Assembly (NCBI RefSeq): GCF_036898095.1
Contig: NC_090767.1
Location: 31,203,905-31,267,904, forward strand
From: Palaemon carinicauda
Taxonomy: Eukaryota; Arthropoda; Malacostraca; Decapoda; Palaemonidae
Reading direction: 5' to 3'
DNA: 64,000 bases
Both the position numbers and the translations under genes were made by a program. Each line of letters opens with the position of its first letter. Position 1 is the first letter of the stretch. Under the pieces are notes generated by a model that did no database searches, was not told where the DNA came from, and saw only the letters and a program-made list of their open reading frames with translations. Below are positions 1 through 12,718 of this stretch, piece after piece.

Positions 1-3000
1 CACCAACGGTCCCGCGGGCCGTCTGTCCGAACCGCCAGTACCGAAGACAGAAGAGCCAACGAGTCAAACGTCACCCCCCAGTGTGACGTCGGGGGAGGAC
101 AGTCAGTACCCCAGCTAGCAGTAAGGGATACCCCCGGGTCAGCGAGCGCGACTTCCCCGGGAGTGCCAGAGCGGGTTCGGGAGGTAGAGCAGCCGCCTCC
201 CACCGCCGCTCCCACACATGCAAGCAGGAATGCGGTCCCCGTTCTTAGAGTAGAGCTGGGAACGGGTATCCAACGCGCTCTGCTTGATTCCGGGGCCAGT
301 GTCTCCCTTATGGAAGAACATTTGGCGACGGATGCCATACAAACATCGAAGGAGTACCTGGTGTTGTACACAGCTGGGGGTCACAAACTGATGACCCGAC
401 GTATCGTTAGACAGAGATTCATCCTTCAAGGTCGAGAAGTGACCCAGGCCTTCTATGTCATTCCGACATTAAATATGGGGGATATTCCCATTATCCTGGG
501 AATCGATTTCATCAAGGAGAAACAAATGACAATACGGGGCCCCGATGGGGAGGGGCTGGAAGTGAGGTGGAAAGTGGGACCAGGAGAAGAGACAGAGATA
601 CCAGTTATGGGGGAAACTCGGCCACAAGTCAGGGTCGCCCTCACTGCTAAGGGGACAGCAGGGGCGGTTTCTGCCGGGCCGGAGGCAAGTGAATCAATCT
701 CCTCCCTCTACTCCCTTTCAGTGGCACCCGCACCGGAAATGCGCGAAGGTGACCTCGGATACGTGAAACCACATCAAAAGTGGCAGGATTTCATGTATCC
801 AGGGGTCTCCACCGTTACCGAAGGGAAGGTTGAAATTCCCTTTATGAATGTAAGTACCCAGTGGTTCCACTTAGGCACTGAGTCGGTCTGCGACCTTGAG
901 TTATGTTCATTTGTGACAGCCGAACGGACACTGGCGACCTTGTCTTTCCATGGTCAAGGTCCCGGTCCGGAAAGGCTGAGAAAGCTCCGTCAAACAGCTA
1001 TTGGAGCGACACCAATTAATTATTATAAGAGAGTAGGAGATATTGTAGAGAATTTTGAGGACGTAATTGCAGTTGGAGATGAAACCCCAGGGAGAATTAC
1101 TAAGTTTCCATTTAACATCGAGACTGGCAGCCACCCCCCAATTCGTTCTAAACCTTATAGGACTCCCGTCTGTCATGTAGAGGCAATTGAAAGAGAAATA
1201 AATAAATTAAAAGAGCAAGGTACGATTCGAGAAAGCGAGTCCCCCTGGGCTTCTCCAATTGTAATGGTTCGTAAGAAGGATGGTTCTTTTCGATTATGCG
1301 TAGATTATAGGAGGATAAATGCTGTTACCAAGGATAATGCATACCCTTTGCCCTCTATCGAGGAACTGTTACTTAAAGTCAGGGAAAGCAGGTTTTTTTC
1401 TACTTTAGATTTAAAGTCCGGATATCACCAAATTCCCTTAGCTGAAGAGAGTAAAGAAAAGACGGCCTTTATAGCAAATGATCAGTTGCTTGAGTATAAT
1501 TATCTCCCTTTCGGATTAAAGAATGCTCCTGCCCATTTTTCTCGTGTGATGATGTCTGTATTAGCTTCATTGCTAGGACATAGTGTTTTTGTCTATTTGG
1601 ATGATATAATTGTAATTGGGGCTACGGCAGACGAGCATGAAAAAAATCTTATACAAGTGTTAGAAGCTTTGAGATGTCAGGGGATGAAGATTAATTTAGA
1701 CAAATGTAAATTTTTTCAACAAGAGGTAGAATTTTTGGGGCACATAGTAACGCCCGAAGACCTAAGGCCTTGTGCCGATAAAGTAGCTGCAATCAAGGAA
1801 TTCCCAGAGCCAAGAAACGCTAAGGAAGTAGCCAGTTTTCTCGGGCTCGCTGGCTATTACCGTAAGTTTATACAGAACTTCGGTCACATAGCACGACCGC
1901 TAGATTCATTGAGGAAGCGGCCTGAATTTCAGTGGGGAGAAAGAGAAAAAACTGCTTTTCAGACATTAAAGAATGCACTCACGAGCGACGAACTTCTGGC
2001 TTATCCAAGGTTCGATCGGCCATTTTTAGTAACGACCGACGCGAGTCAGATCGCGATCGGCCGAGTCATTTCTCAGGTTGATGATGAAGGGAATGAGAGG
2101 CCTATTTGTTTCGCTTCACGGGCTTTAAAGGGACCAGAGGTTAGGTACAGTACCTTCGATAGGGAGGCATTGGCAATTCTATGGATGCTGGAGAGACACC
2201 GCTACTTCTTGCTTGGGCATAAAATTAAAATAAATACAGATCATCGGCCGTTGCGAGACTTGTTTAAAAAAGGGGAATTAAATACTCGGCAAGCTCGGTG
2301 GATTGAGCGGTTGTTAGAGTTTGATATTGCAAATTTCAAGCATATTTCGGGGAAGTCAAATAAAGTAGCAGACGCTCTCTCCAGGACCGCCATAGCGGCT
2401 GTAACAACTAGGTCGGCAAGGCGGAAGGGAAAACAACAGGAGAGTTCGGGGTCAAATACACCTGTGGGAGGAGCGCATAGAAAACGGGAAGAACTTGGCA
2501 ACTCTAGTGTGAGAGAGAGAGAGGACGAGGGCTGTCCGGAGAAGGTGGATGTTGGAAGTTCCACGGGGGGAACTCAGAGAGAATGCCCCGTGAATGAGTG
2601 TGTGATCGATTTGTGTGGCTGGAGTGTGGGTGAGCTCGTTGCAGGACAAAAATCTGAACCTTGGATCGAACAGGTCAAGAGGTGCGTAAGAGATGCGAGT
2701 AGCAAACTCCCGGATTTCTTGCGCATGCGACGAGATGAGTTCTTCATCGAAGACGATATCCTATTTTATAAGCATGAAAAGAGACCGGGAGATATCCGAT
2801 CTCGCGTTGTTCTCCCTTCCTCTTTGATAGAGAAAGCCATCCATGTAATTCATGTAAGTCCTTACGCAGGACATGTAGGTATAGAGAGAGCCTTGAGAAG
2901 GGCCAGAGAGTCATTTTTTTGGATTGGGATGAAAAAAGACATTGTTAGGTTTATTAATAAGTGCCATTTGTGTAACACTATGCGGAACCACAACCATGTG

Positions 3001-4017
3001 ATCCCGAAGGCCAGAACATGGTCAATAGTGCCTGTTAAGTTTAATAGAGTGTATATGGACGTTTTGGGTCCATTTCCCCCCGGTGACGGGCAGTTTAAGT
3101 ACGTGTGTGTGTTTGTAGATGCATTCACACGCTTCACACACACGTATGCAATGGTGGACAAAACCGCAGTGTCGGTTGCGAAGGCGTTGTGCTCCTTCAT
3201 AGTGAGGTACGGATGTCCACGTACATTGATAAGTGACAATGGTCGAGAGTTTGTGAATGAAGTGTGTAAGGGGGTAACCCAGATCATGAACATAAATCAT
3301 TTCACGATCGCCTCTTATCGGCCATCAGCAAATGGGCTCGTCGAGTCCCATAACCGAGAGGTGACAAATATTTTAAGGTATCTTGTGGGGGACAATCCAA
3401 ACCAGTGGGTGGAAATGTTGCCGTGGGCGGAGTTCGCCCTAAATACGGCATATAATAGCTCTATTAGGGATACACCGTTTTTTATACTATATGCGCAGGA
3501 CCCTGTGTTGCCGTATACCGTTATCATGGACCCCCACACCCTGCCATTATACAACACAGAACAATATCGGGTGATGATGTGTAATTTGGCTCGGAGAGTG
3601 TTTCAGATAACCCAAAAGTACTTGCTGAGGGCCAATGAGAAGTATCAGACGAAATACGATCAGCGTTTCCGAACGCGCACGTCTGATGTACAGATAGGGG
3701 ACAGAATCTATCTAAGAAGGTTGCAACCGAGGAAGCATAAACTGGAAGCCGCATATGTTGGACCGTATCGTGTAAAAGAAATTAAAGCCGATACGGCGGT
3801 CATCCAACACATCCGGACCGGGACCAAAGGCGAGTATCACCTTTCTCACATGCGCCCGGTCCGGGAGGACAACTTGGTGTGGTATCTGAATAAGCCGGTG
3901 CCACCTTACCCCGGGCTACCTGGCTACCTGGGAGAGGAAGGTGAAGAGGAGGCACAAGCGACTGTCCGTGCCGTCCTTCAAGCACGAGAGTACGAGAAAA
4001 TGTGGGTCTTGAGATAA
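1..4017 (+). CDS. Ty3/gypsy retrotransposon Gag-Pol or Pol polyprotein, 5' end outside window
   Basis: Polyprotein for reverse transcription and integration of an LTR retrotransposon. The frame is open from base 1 and the first in-window ATG is not a convincing start, so the real start lies upstream. Numbering codons from base 163: aspartic protease DSGA at 42-45; RT with YLDD at 478-481; RNase H with TTDAS (D626), the E of DREALAILW and the D of NTDHRPL; integrase HHCC zinc finger from about residue 893; catalytic D966, D1025 and E1061 (DD35E spacing); a C-terminal GPYRVKEI segment like the GPY/F module. No chromodomain is visible. The order PR-RT-RH-IN fits Ty3/gypsy and excludes Copia. The frame has no internal stop or frameshift over about 1,340 codons, so it is young or still functional. 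One oddity is arginine in AIGRVISQ, where small residues are usual. There is no env frame after the stop. Confidence 0.95.
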   Translation, partial: HQRSRGPSVRTASTEDRRANESNVTPQCDVGGGQSVPQLAVRDTPGSASATSPGVPERVREVEQPPPTAAPTHASRNAVPVLRVELGTGIQRALLDSGASVSLMEEHLATDAIQTSKEYLVLYTAGGHKLMTRRIVRQRFILQGREVTQAFYVIPTLNMGDIPIILGIDFIKEKQMTIRGPDGEGLEVRWKVGPGEETEIPVMGETRPQVRVALTAKGTAGAVSAGPEASESISSLYSLSVAPAPEMREGDLGYVKPHQKWQDFMYPGVSTVTEGKVEIPFMNVSTQWFHLGTESVCDLELCSFVTAERTLATLSFHGQGPGPERLRKLRQTAIGATPINYYKRVGDIVENFEDVIAVGDETPGRITKFPFNIETGSHPPIRSKPYRTPVCHVEAIEREINKLKEQGTIRESESPWASPIVMVRKKDGSFRLCVDYRRINAVTKDNAYPLPSIEELLLKVRESRFFSTLDLKSGYHQIPLAEESKEKTAFIANDQLLEYNYLPFGLKNAPAHFSRVMMSVLASLLGHSVFVYLDDIIVIGATADEHEKNLIQVLEALRCQGMKINLDKCKFFQQEVEFLGHIVTPEDLRPCADKVAAIKEFPEPRNAKEVASFLGLAGYYRKFIQNFGHIARPLDSLRKRPEFQWGEREKTAFQTLKNALTSDELLAYPRFDRPFLVTTDASQIAIGRVISQVDDEGNERPICFASRALKGPEVRYSTFDREALAILWMLERHRYFLLGHKIKINTDHRPLRDLFKKGELNTRQARWIERLLEFDIANFKHISGKSNKVADALSRTAIAAVTTRSARRKGKQQESSGSNTPVGGAHRKREELGNSSVREREDEGCPEKVDVGSSTGGTQRECPVNECVIDLCGWSVGELVAGQKSEPWIEQVKRCVRDASSKLPDFLRMRRDEFFIEDDILFYKHEKRPGDIRSRVVLPSSLIEKAIHVIHVSPYAGHVGIERALRRARESFFWIGMKKDIVRFINKCHLCNTMRNHNHVIPKARTWSIVPVKFNRVYMDVLGPFPPGDGQFKYVCVFVDAFTRFTHTYAMVDKTAVSVAKALCSFIVRYGCPRTLISDNGREFVNEVCKGVTQIMNINHFTIASYRPSANGLVESHNREVTNILRYLVGDNPNQWVEMLPWAEFALNTAYNSSIRDTPFFILYAQDPVLPYTVIMDPHTLPLYNTEQYRVMMCNLARRVFQITQKYLLRANEKYQTKYDQRFRTRTSDVQIGDRIYLRRLQPRKHKLEAAYVGPYRVKEIKADTAVIQHIRTGTKGEYHLSHMRPVREDNLVWYLNKPVPPYPGLPGYLGEEGEEEAQATVRAVLQAREYEKMWVLR

Positions 4018-4960
4018 TGTCTACCACGAGGTGATAGAAGTCATGAAAATCAGGTCTTTGACGTATGTTCGTTCCGAATGTTTGTGAAAAGATGAATTAA
4101 ATTTTGTTTCGTTTTTTTTTGGTTTTGTTCTAAGCATATCACGAGTATCATTTATCATACTGGGAAATTTCTGTTGCATTTATGTTATGTTGGAAATAAT
4201 TCAAATTTCATTGTTTTGTGTTGGTACCAATTTTGCTATTACCAATGGTTTTATGTATGGTTTTCCATTGTTTGTGTTATACTGTATTTAAAGAATATCA
4301 TTTTTCTGTGGAGTTTGCAGTACCATTACAGGTAATTGTTAATCATGGGTTGAAAATTGAACATCATTACTTATGTTTTTTTTTTTCAGGAGAATTAATA
4401 TTGCTCGGTTTGTAATAAGTATGGTTTTCTTTTTATTATTATTCGCTGTTTGAGTTTGCTCTTTATTGCAGTGTCACGGATGGTTAGAAATGGGTTCCTT
4501 ATAATGGTAAATGTATCAAAGAGTGCTGGGATCAGAAGTTATTCATTTTGATTTCTCTTGATTTTTATAATTTTCTTTAGTTTGTGTATGTGATGGTTGT
4601 TGGTCCTTATGAAATTTTATTGCATTTGAAACATTATTATTTTTCTGATTTTGTGCTCCAAATTTCGATGACGATGTATTTAAACCTGATTTTGTGTTTC
4701 TGTATGATCTATTGTGGGCGTGATATTCATCTTTGTGTAACTTGCAATTGTAACACGCCAAAAAGGCCCTTTGATTTGGTTTAGGTATTTAATTTTAATG
4801 TTTGCATGCTCCCGAAGAGAGTGGTACTCAGAGGCAACATCTAGTGAAAAAAGAAAGATTGTGTTCAGTGAAAAAAAAAGAGAGAGAAAAAAAAATGTTT
4901 GAGAAAAAAAATCTGATAAGTGTGAATTTTACGGGACGTAAAAATTTGGGAAGGGAGTGA
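4018..4960 (+). other. 3' untranslated region of the Ty3/gypsy element
   Basis: AT-rich, T-rich stretch after the pol stop with no frame longer than about 75 codons and no env-like gene. It ends in the purine run GGGAAGGGAG (4951-4960), which fits a polypurine tract priming plus-strand DNA synthesis. Confidence 0.55.
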
Positions 4961-5545
4961 TGAGCTAAGCACAGTCAGGTTGTTACTGTGTGGAATAAGT
5001 GAATGTCAACAGAATTGTTTTCTTTGTTAAAGGAAAGACCGTTACAATGTGGCTGGGTGCCACTTTGAGAATGTCGTTATCGGCTTGGCTTTTGAGCACT
5101 CAAAAATGTTCGTTAAAAGTTAGCGACACCAAAATCTCTCTCTATTGGTTCTTCATAAGACTTTCGGTCAAAACGGCCAATCATCGATCAGGCCATAGAA
5201 AGGCCAAGGTGGGCGCTTGAACTACCCATAGTTTTTTAGTCAGTTAAGGTTGGGAGGCGTGAGTGGTTAGACCTATGTTGGGGTCACGGGTGCCAACAAT
5301 GAGTGCCAACCAGTACCATTTCTCTGAGGACTTTTTATTAGTAAAGTAACGTAATGATAATTAAGGGCCGCCCTTGTAGCTTAAATAGAATATAGCAGCT
5401 GTGGAAAATTAACAATTCGATTATCATTTATGCATGATCCCACCCTCTCTCATAATTAAGTGTGTTAACCATAGAACGAAATTCCTCTATCTTTGTTCCA
5501 CCGAGTTGCGAAGTGTGAACCCCCCTTAATACGACCTAAATCGGG

Positions 5546-5548
<3 letters not shown>
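4961..5548 (+). repeat. Probable 3' LTR of the Ty3/gypsy element
   Basis: The segment begins TGATGAGC directly after a purine-rich tract and the last TG...CA compatible end (GGGTCA) lies just before the (TA)n array. A TATA-like GCTTAAATAG occurs near 5380. The 5' LTR is outside the window, so the boundaries cannot be verified by comparison. The start is better supported than the end. Confidence 0.4.
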
Positions 5549-5908
<360 letters not shown>

Positions 5909-5914
5909 ATATAT

Positions 5915-6000
5915 TTACCCTTTTACCCCCAATGGACGTACGGGTACGTTCCTAATAACCAATCCCCTTAACACCATGGACGTACCAGTACGTTCCATAT
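5915..6000. repeat. Two-unit repeat of a near-palindromic ACGTAC motif
   Basis: Two units 44 bp apart (5934 and 5978) each carry GGACGTACNNGTACGTTCC, a near-perfect palindrome, inside a C/A-rich context (TTACCCCCAATGGACG, TTAACACCATGGACG). It looks like the remnant of a short tandem satellite next to the (TA)n tract. Confidence 0.6.
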
Positions 6001-6079
6001 ACTTATTCGTAGATAACAGGTCTTGGCAGGCCTTGTATTTGAAATACCTGCTTGACTGTTGTGATGTTGTTCCTTCGAT

Positions 6080-6800
6080 TTCTAGTCATCAATGTAACAT
6101 GAATAAAAAGTTTTTCTGGGTGCCACAATTGTCAAGATGGACCCTTAAATTTTCTTTAAAGAATCAGTTGATATTTCCTGTGCAGTATGTTTAGGTTTCA
6201 TAGCCATTTACACAAATATTATGAAAATAGGCCACTGTTACCAGTGTGTGAGTATTGTTTCGTTGTCCCTTCGACATCTTGTCATCAATGTAATATGAAT
6301 ATAAAGTTCTCTGAGGCCCACAGGGGTCATGAATGACCTTTAAATTTCATGTAAAGGAATCAGCTTATATTTCATGCGCATTAGGTTTATGTTTCATAGC
6401 CTTTTTACGAATAATTACGTAAAATGGTTCCATTGTCATGGTAACACTCTTTTCATTGTTATACATTGTCCCGGATCCCACAGAGGTCAAGATGGACTTT
6501 TAAACTTTCTGTAATGAATGAGCTGATTTTTTTTGTAATATTTTTGGGTTTCAGAGCCATTCATACAAATTTTACGAAAAATGGGCATTGTTACCTCTGC
6601 ACGACTACTTTTTGGGTGTTCCTTCGACACTTTATAAGAATAAAAAGTTTCCTTGGTCCACACAGGGGTCATGAAGGACCTTTAAATTTTATGTAAAGGA
6701 ATCAGTTAATATTTCATGTGCATTAGGTTTAGGTTACATAGCCATTTTTACAAATAATTACATAAAATGGTTCCGTTGCCATGGTAACGGTGTGTTTACA
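6080..6800 (+). repeat. Decayed tandem repeat with a dimeric higher-order unit
   Basis: Four related units of about 170-190 bp run head to tail. Units 1 and 3 share TCAAGATGGAC (starts 355 bp apart). Units 2 and 4 share GGGGTCATGAANGACC (342 bp apart) and ATGGTTCCNTTGNCATGGTAAC. The alternating similarity shows an A-B-A-B structure, so a dimer of about 350 bp was the unit last duplicated. No coding signal. Confidence 0.75.
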
Positions 6801-7967
<1,167 letters not shown>

Positions 7968-8460
7968 ATTTATATAATTACATGCAGTGATAAGATGAAT
8001 AGAAACTTCACGCATGTTTTACATATTTCTTTCAGCTTTTCAGTTATCCCTTCGAAATATAATAAGGGTATATTTCATGGAAAGGACAGAACTCCGTACA
8101 GGAGAATATTGCTGTCTAACAAAAGGCAGCGACCTTTTTATCACATAAGGCAATTAACTATTGGGCCAAGTTGTTTTGGAAGGAAAGGTATACTCAGGTA
8201 TCCCAGATTATTTATTCTAAATTTGGCTGTGTGAGGAGTTCTGTGCAGGAGTTCTGTGAAGAGAAGTAGATAACCTTGATCTGCAGTCTAACCTTCCGGT
8301 GGTGAAGAAGATTGCTGACCTTCCTTAGACCCCGATCACGATCCCTAAAACTTCTTCCAATCTGAAGGATCTCTGCATTTAGAGACCTTTAATCTAACCA
8401 ATTTAAAATGGGAGGCAGGATATGAAGAGGGATCCTTTTGTTGGAGTTCTCACTTTCAGT
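7968..8460. other. No gene recognised
   Basis: Unique-looking sequence between the (TA)n array and the minisatellite. It has no frame above about 100 codons and no recognised domain. Confidence 0.5.
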
Positions 8461-8835
8461 CTGCCAATCCCTTTATTTGGACTGATAACAGGGGACTGGG
8501 GTCGTCCCCTAAGCTCTCCTACAGGAGTCGGGAGGCTGGCAATCCCTTTATTTGGACTGATAACAGGGGACTGAGGTCGTCCCCTAAGCTCTCCTACAGG
8601 AGTCGGGAGGCTGGCAATTCCTTTATTTGGACTGATAACAGGGGACTGGGGTCGTCCCCTAAGCTCTCCTACAGGAGTCGGGAGGCTGGCAATCCCTTTA
8701 TTTGGACTGATAACAGGGGACTGGGGTCGTCCCCTAAGCTCCCCTACAGGAGTCGGGAGGCTGGCAATCCCTTTATTTGGACTGATAACAAGGGACTGGG
8801 GTCGTCCCCTAAGCTCTCCTACCGGAGTCGGGAGG
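8461..8835 (-). repeat. 75-bp minisatellite, five units
   Basis: Five units start at 8461, 8536, 8611, 8686 and 8761, exactly 75 bp apart and differing at only a few positions. Because 75 is divisible by three, the minus strand stays open through the array within a 170-codon frame (8403-8915) reading a 25-residue repeat that contains SLPTPVGELRGRPQ and SPVISPNKGI. Flanking codons match no known domain. It may be a noncoding minisatellite that is open by chance, or a repeat-protein exon. I favour noncoding. Confidence 0.9.
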
Positions 8836-10250
8836 CTGGCATTTTCTAGAGAAGAAAGAGAACCAACCAGTTTAGTTCTATGAGGACTTCTTGCCCCCCA
8901 ATAAGCAAATCTCAATTATTTTAAAAGGCAATGGGATTTATTAAGTGTAAGAACCAAATTAATAGTTTAAAATTGATTTGTAATTTTCTAGCCCTAAAAA
9001 TCTGAGTCTTTAACCATTAAAATTTCCACCTTTAACAATTTTGAAAAAACTTCCCAAATGCAGATCTGAGTTATCCTACTGATGTATACTCCTAGGACAA
9101 AGTCAGGGGCTGTAAACACAGTGTCAAGTGCTAAACAGTCTCACTAGCATTGTCATGAGTATTATCTAGAAATGACCCAAGGGAATAATTAGCACTTCAA
9201 AGAATACACTCGCCCCTAATTGTATGCCATGATCGGCAACCGGGTTAAAAGGATAATTGTTAAGGCATAGATTGAGGGGATGTATCGCTGGTTTTCATAG
9301 AATTTGATAATACACAATGACACAAGTCCATACTGGTTACGACTGAAGAGTATAGTGAAGATCTTTGCCTCAATTCCAATAACAGTTCCAGGATGGCTAA
9401 ATACTTCTCAAAATCCTTATTTGTCCTGACACACATTCAAATCCTTTTCCATTTAAACAGTAGTTCAGGTTCCTCTGAGCTACTCCTATTCAATAAGAGT
9501 CCGATTTGTATAATTAGGAAAAGTGTAAATAACAAAATTTGTGAATTTAAATGGTCTTTCAGTTGGAACGGTTTTTAAAACATGGTGAGGTAGTTCTAAC
9601 GACATGTAAGACAGCTAGAGACACTTGCTCTCTGTGTTCTAAAGCAGTACTGTGTAAGTACTGATATGCTGTGTCTCAAATTGTATCGTTTTTTATATTT
9701 TGTTTTCCTTTTTCTTCCTATAATTAATGAATAAGATTTGAAGACCTGCTTTTGCGTTTTGGTGATTCTTGATAAAGGATATAAAAAGTACAATGATATG
9801 TTGTAGATGTTGAAAGAAGGAGCTGGAAATTTTTTGAAAAGTCTTCTCTGAAAACCTGACATTATTCCTAATTTTCTTTTTGCCTTATTGATGCACAACT
9901 GTTCACAGTCTCCTTTCGATGTGTGTGGCTGTACGGTGACAAACGACTTGAACCTGATGAATTTGGTCTTTCATTGTAAAAGTTTTGTTCCACTGTAGAA
10001 GTGTTTTAATGGTTTTAGTACCTTGTCTCGAGTATTCTTCTCCAGTCTGATCGTCCGCTGCTGAATAGTGTCTTAATTAGTTGGACAAAAACTTGCAGTA
10101 TATTACATATACTTTATCATTACTAAGAGAAATATTTGCACTCAAATGTATGTTTTCCAAATACAAACATAGCAAAATTTGACTTCATATCTGATACAAC
10201 ACTGCATAGCAGAATCTGTTATAATTCTTCTTTAAATTTTATTTGTCCCA
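8836..10250. other. No gene recognised
   Basis: AT-rich sequence with only short unsupported frames on either strand. Confidence 0.5.
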
Positions 10251-10254
10251 CTGT

Positions 10255-10530
10255 ATAGCTGGGTTGGGTGCTCTGGTCACCTTTCCCCATCTATTTATAT
10301 TACTTGCATCTTCCTGTCTCCTCAGTCCCACCCATATCACTCCTCACCACATCCACCCATCTGGTCCTCACCATCATTGGTTTTTCTGCTCCCGTGATTG
10401 GTTCCACCTACTCCACTCTTAGCACATGGCCATAATATCTTGATGCCATTCTCTTGCCTAAAACCACTCCAGTTAATTATCTCGTTCTGCCATTCTTCTT
10501 CTTTCGCTTTCTGTGACCCTGGGCAATCAG
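10255..10530 (-). pseudogene. Fossil of a LINE pol C-terminus
   Basis: On the minus strand, broken translation gives RMASRYYGHVLRVE followed by RWVDVVRSDMGGTEETG and WGKGDQSTQP. This resembles the end of RTE/CR1-type LINE polyproteins, where a GHVLRM motif precedes a W..V..D....G....DA..R..WR segment. Stops and frame changes interrupt it, so only decayed coding sequence remains. Assignment rests on motif order alone. Confidence 0.45.
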
Positions 10531-11770
10531 ATGATGGTTACTCAGACGAAGTTACACTCCTTTAAAAAGGACCCGTGTTTGTATAGTTAGGACAGATACA
10601 AAATACTTTTAAAATGATACAAAAGTCAGCATTTGATAAATAAAAATTTCTACTACATACGGGTTTCCAGGAATTAACACCCACCAAGTGTCTTAGTGTA
10701 AGCAGTCCCACCTGAAAGCTCTGCCACTTATATGCATTCCCTTGTTGGAATGGCAACTGAGCCTGCTACCACCAGTGGTTGTCCCTCTACTGAATATGAA
10801 TCAGCCCTTACGTGTGTGCATAATTCTCAATTAGTGTTGTCTCAAGTATCGTACTTGGAGTATGACAGTCGCTCATTAGTGAATTATATATTTATTCCTT
10901 CCAATTAGGAGGAAGAGTCTGCAGTTTTAGGAGTTAGACCTTTTGGGAGATATAACCTTATCCTAGTTTTCTGATGGTTGTTCCTTTGCCTCACAATATT
11001 TCTGTCACAAGTGCCTAAAATTCAGACAACTTGCTCATTCTCAACATAGAATGACTGTGGATATTGATTGTAAATATCTTTTACAGAGCGGGCATCAGCG
11101 GAGAGGGTAAAACCTTCTCTTCTTCTGCCATATCATTATGAGCAAGTGTCACACAAAAAGATATTATTTTTATGATGATTATAAATTTCCCTACCACTTA
11201 CGTTATTATACATAAGAGGTTCTACGAGACCATAAAGACATAATGGGAATGATTAAGACGGCTAAGCTTATTCATTAACAGAAACATACCCAACCAGTTT
11301 CAATGCCTACACATGCATCTCGAGGTCTTTCATCTCTGAGATTGACAGAGGACTCTCGGGAGTCCTTGGTTCAGCCAGAGTCCTCTGAAGCGTCAAGTAT
11401 TGCTCATATCGAAGTCACAGCCTTAGGTCTTCATTTTGTTAACATGATATGATAACAAAAGAATATTTCAGAGGAAGAAATTTTAAATCAATCATAATGT
11501 TTGGACAAAATATTCCAACCAATCAGCTATTAGGTAACTTTTCCAAGATAAACTGGTACCCCTGCGAATCAGTGCAAATGCGCCGCGTTAAAAAACAAGG
11601 TTGGTAAAATTATAGTCACAGACGGAACAACATTTTGCACAGAAAGCATAGTATCTCCTTAAGTAAATAATGTGCTTTCACTGTATTTGACCTTCATATC
11701 AACAGCATTAGAAGACCGCATGAAAGTCATAGTATTTAGACTGACTGACTGACTGGATTTGACTGTTTCA
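10531..11770. other. No gene recognised
   Basis: Mixed-composition sequence without a convincing reading frame or repeat match inside the window. A short (GACT)n run occurs near 11740. Confidence 0.5.
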
Positions 11771-11774
11771 ACTT

Positions 11775-12115
11775 TGCAGCTCAAAGCTGCTCTTTTGCCT
11801 CACAATTTCCTTCAAGGTTTTAAGGTTTTTCATGAATTGCAGTGGCAAGGGACAGTAACAATGCCAAGGCAAAAAGGGCAATGCCCTTGAGACTGGTTAT
11901 ATATACATGGATCCCCTCTCCACAAAAAGTAGGATGAGGGAGGGCTAGGCATTGGCTGCTGATGACTTAAAAGGTAGACCTCTAGGCTCCCCCTAATATC
12001 TCCCTCTTTAGTTCACATGGATGGTGAGGTTGCAAACACTACAAGATATACAGAGCTTGAACGGGACTTGAACTAAAGTCACAGATCACCTTGCCAAGTG
12101 TCCAGTGCTTCAAGA
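11775..12115 (-). mobile_element. tRNA-related SINE copy, diverged
   Basis: Read on the minus strand, a B-box-like AGTTCAAGTCCCG lies near the 5' end (about 12075), as expected for an internal RNA polymerase III promoter. A body follows (CAACCTCACCATCCATGTG, TAAGTCATCAGCAGCCAATG), then the tail TCTCAAGGGCATTGCC and TTACTGTCCCTTGCC. The tail part recurs at 36257-36366 and 52030-52140 (TCTCAAGGGC, TCTCTTGCCTCTGCAACTCATG). The A box is not clear, so this copy is old. I associate the family with decapods from memory only. Confidence 0.6.
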
Positions 12116-12718
12116 ACAATATTTTTAGGCCTAAATTCATATCATGAAATTTTGAAAGATTTTCAGCAAAACGTTTATATGCACATTGTTTACTTACCTT
12201 ACATTTGGAAGCCAGATTACCTACAACACGAGAATGGTTACAGATTGTTTCAAGTTCTTTGATCTAGTATGTTTATGTCTACTGTAGGTTCTAGAGCTAC
12301 ACGACGAGCCCCCACTAGACATCCTTAGAAAGACTGAAGAAAGTATTAAGACTTTCAAGAGGAAACTAAGAAAGACTTTCTTGCAAGTGCCACCATAATG
12401 TGGATTTGGCAACTAATGTGGAATATGTTGTTAAATACTCTCAGTACCTAAGACTTTATATAAAATTGAGGCATTATACAGAAATATTTTAGTTATGAAT
12501 AATGATTGTGGTATCACTATGGAGGAGCTGAGCTCTTATCAGCTAAGACTAATTCCCATCTCTTAGGGCACTACTGACCAATGTACGTCTCCCTAAATGC
12601 AAACTAGTGATATAGAGAGTGATTACTACGATTTTCTAAGAAGAAAGAGCCTGTGTTTGTCAAAATCCTATTATATATAAAAACCATTAGGAAGTTAGAA
12701 CTCTACATGATTCATTGC

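Noticed and set aside
2241..3754. Minus-strand frames opposite the pol gene
   Set aside because: Shadows of the real plus-strand polyprotein, which has full domain order.
4018..4960. Envelope gene downstream of pol
   Set aside because: No frame above 75 codons, signal peptide or membrane segment that would support an env.
8461..8835. Regular direct repeats resembling a CRISPR array
   Set aside because: Units are contiguous 75-bp near-identical copies with no variable spacers and no cas genes. The context is eukaryotic.
11775..12115. tRNA gene on the minus strand
   Set aside because: A B-box-like motif is present, but no cloverleaf with acceptor and anticodon stems can be drawn. The body matches a SINE tail elsewhere in the window.
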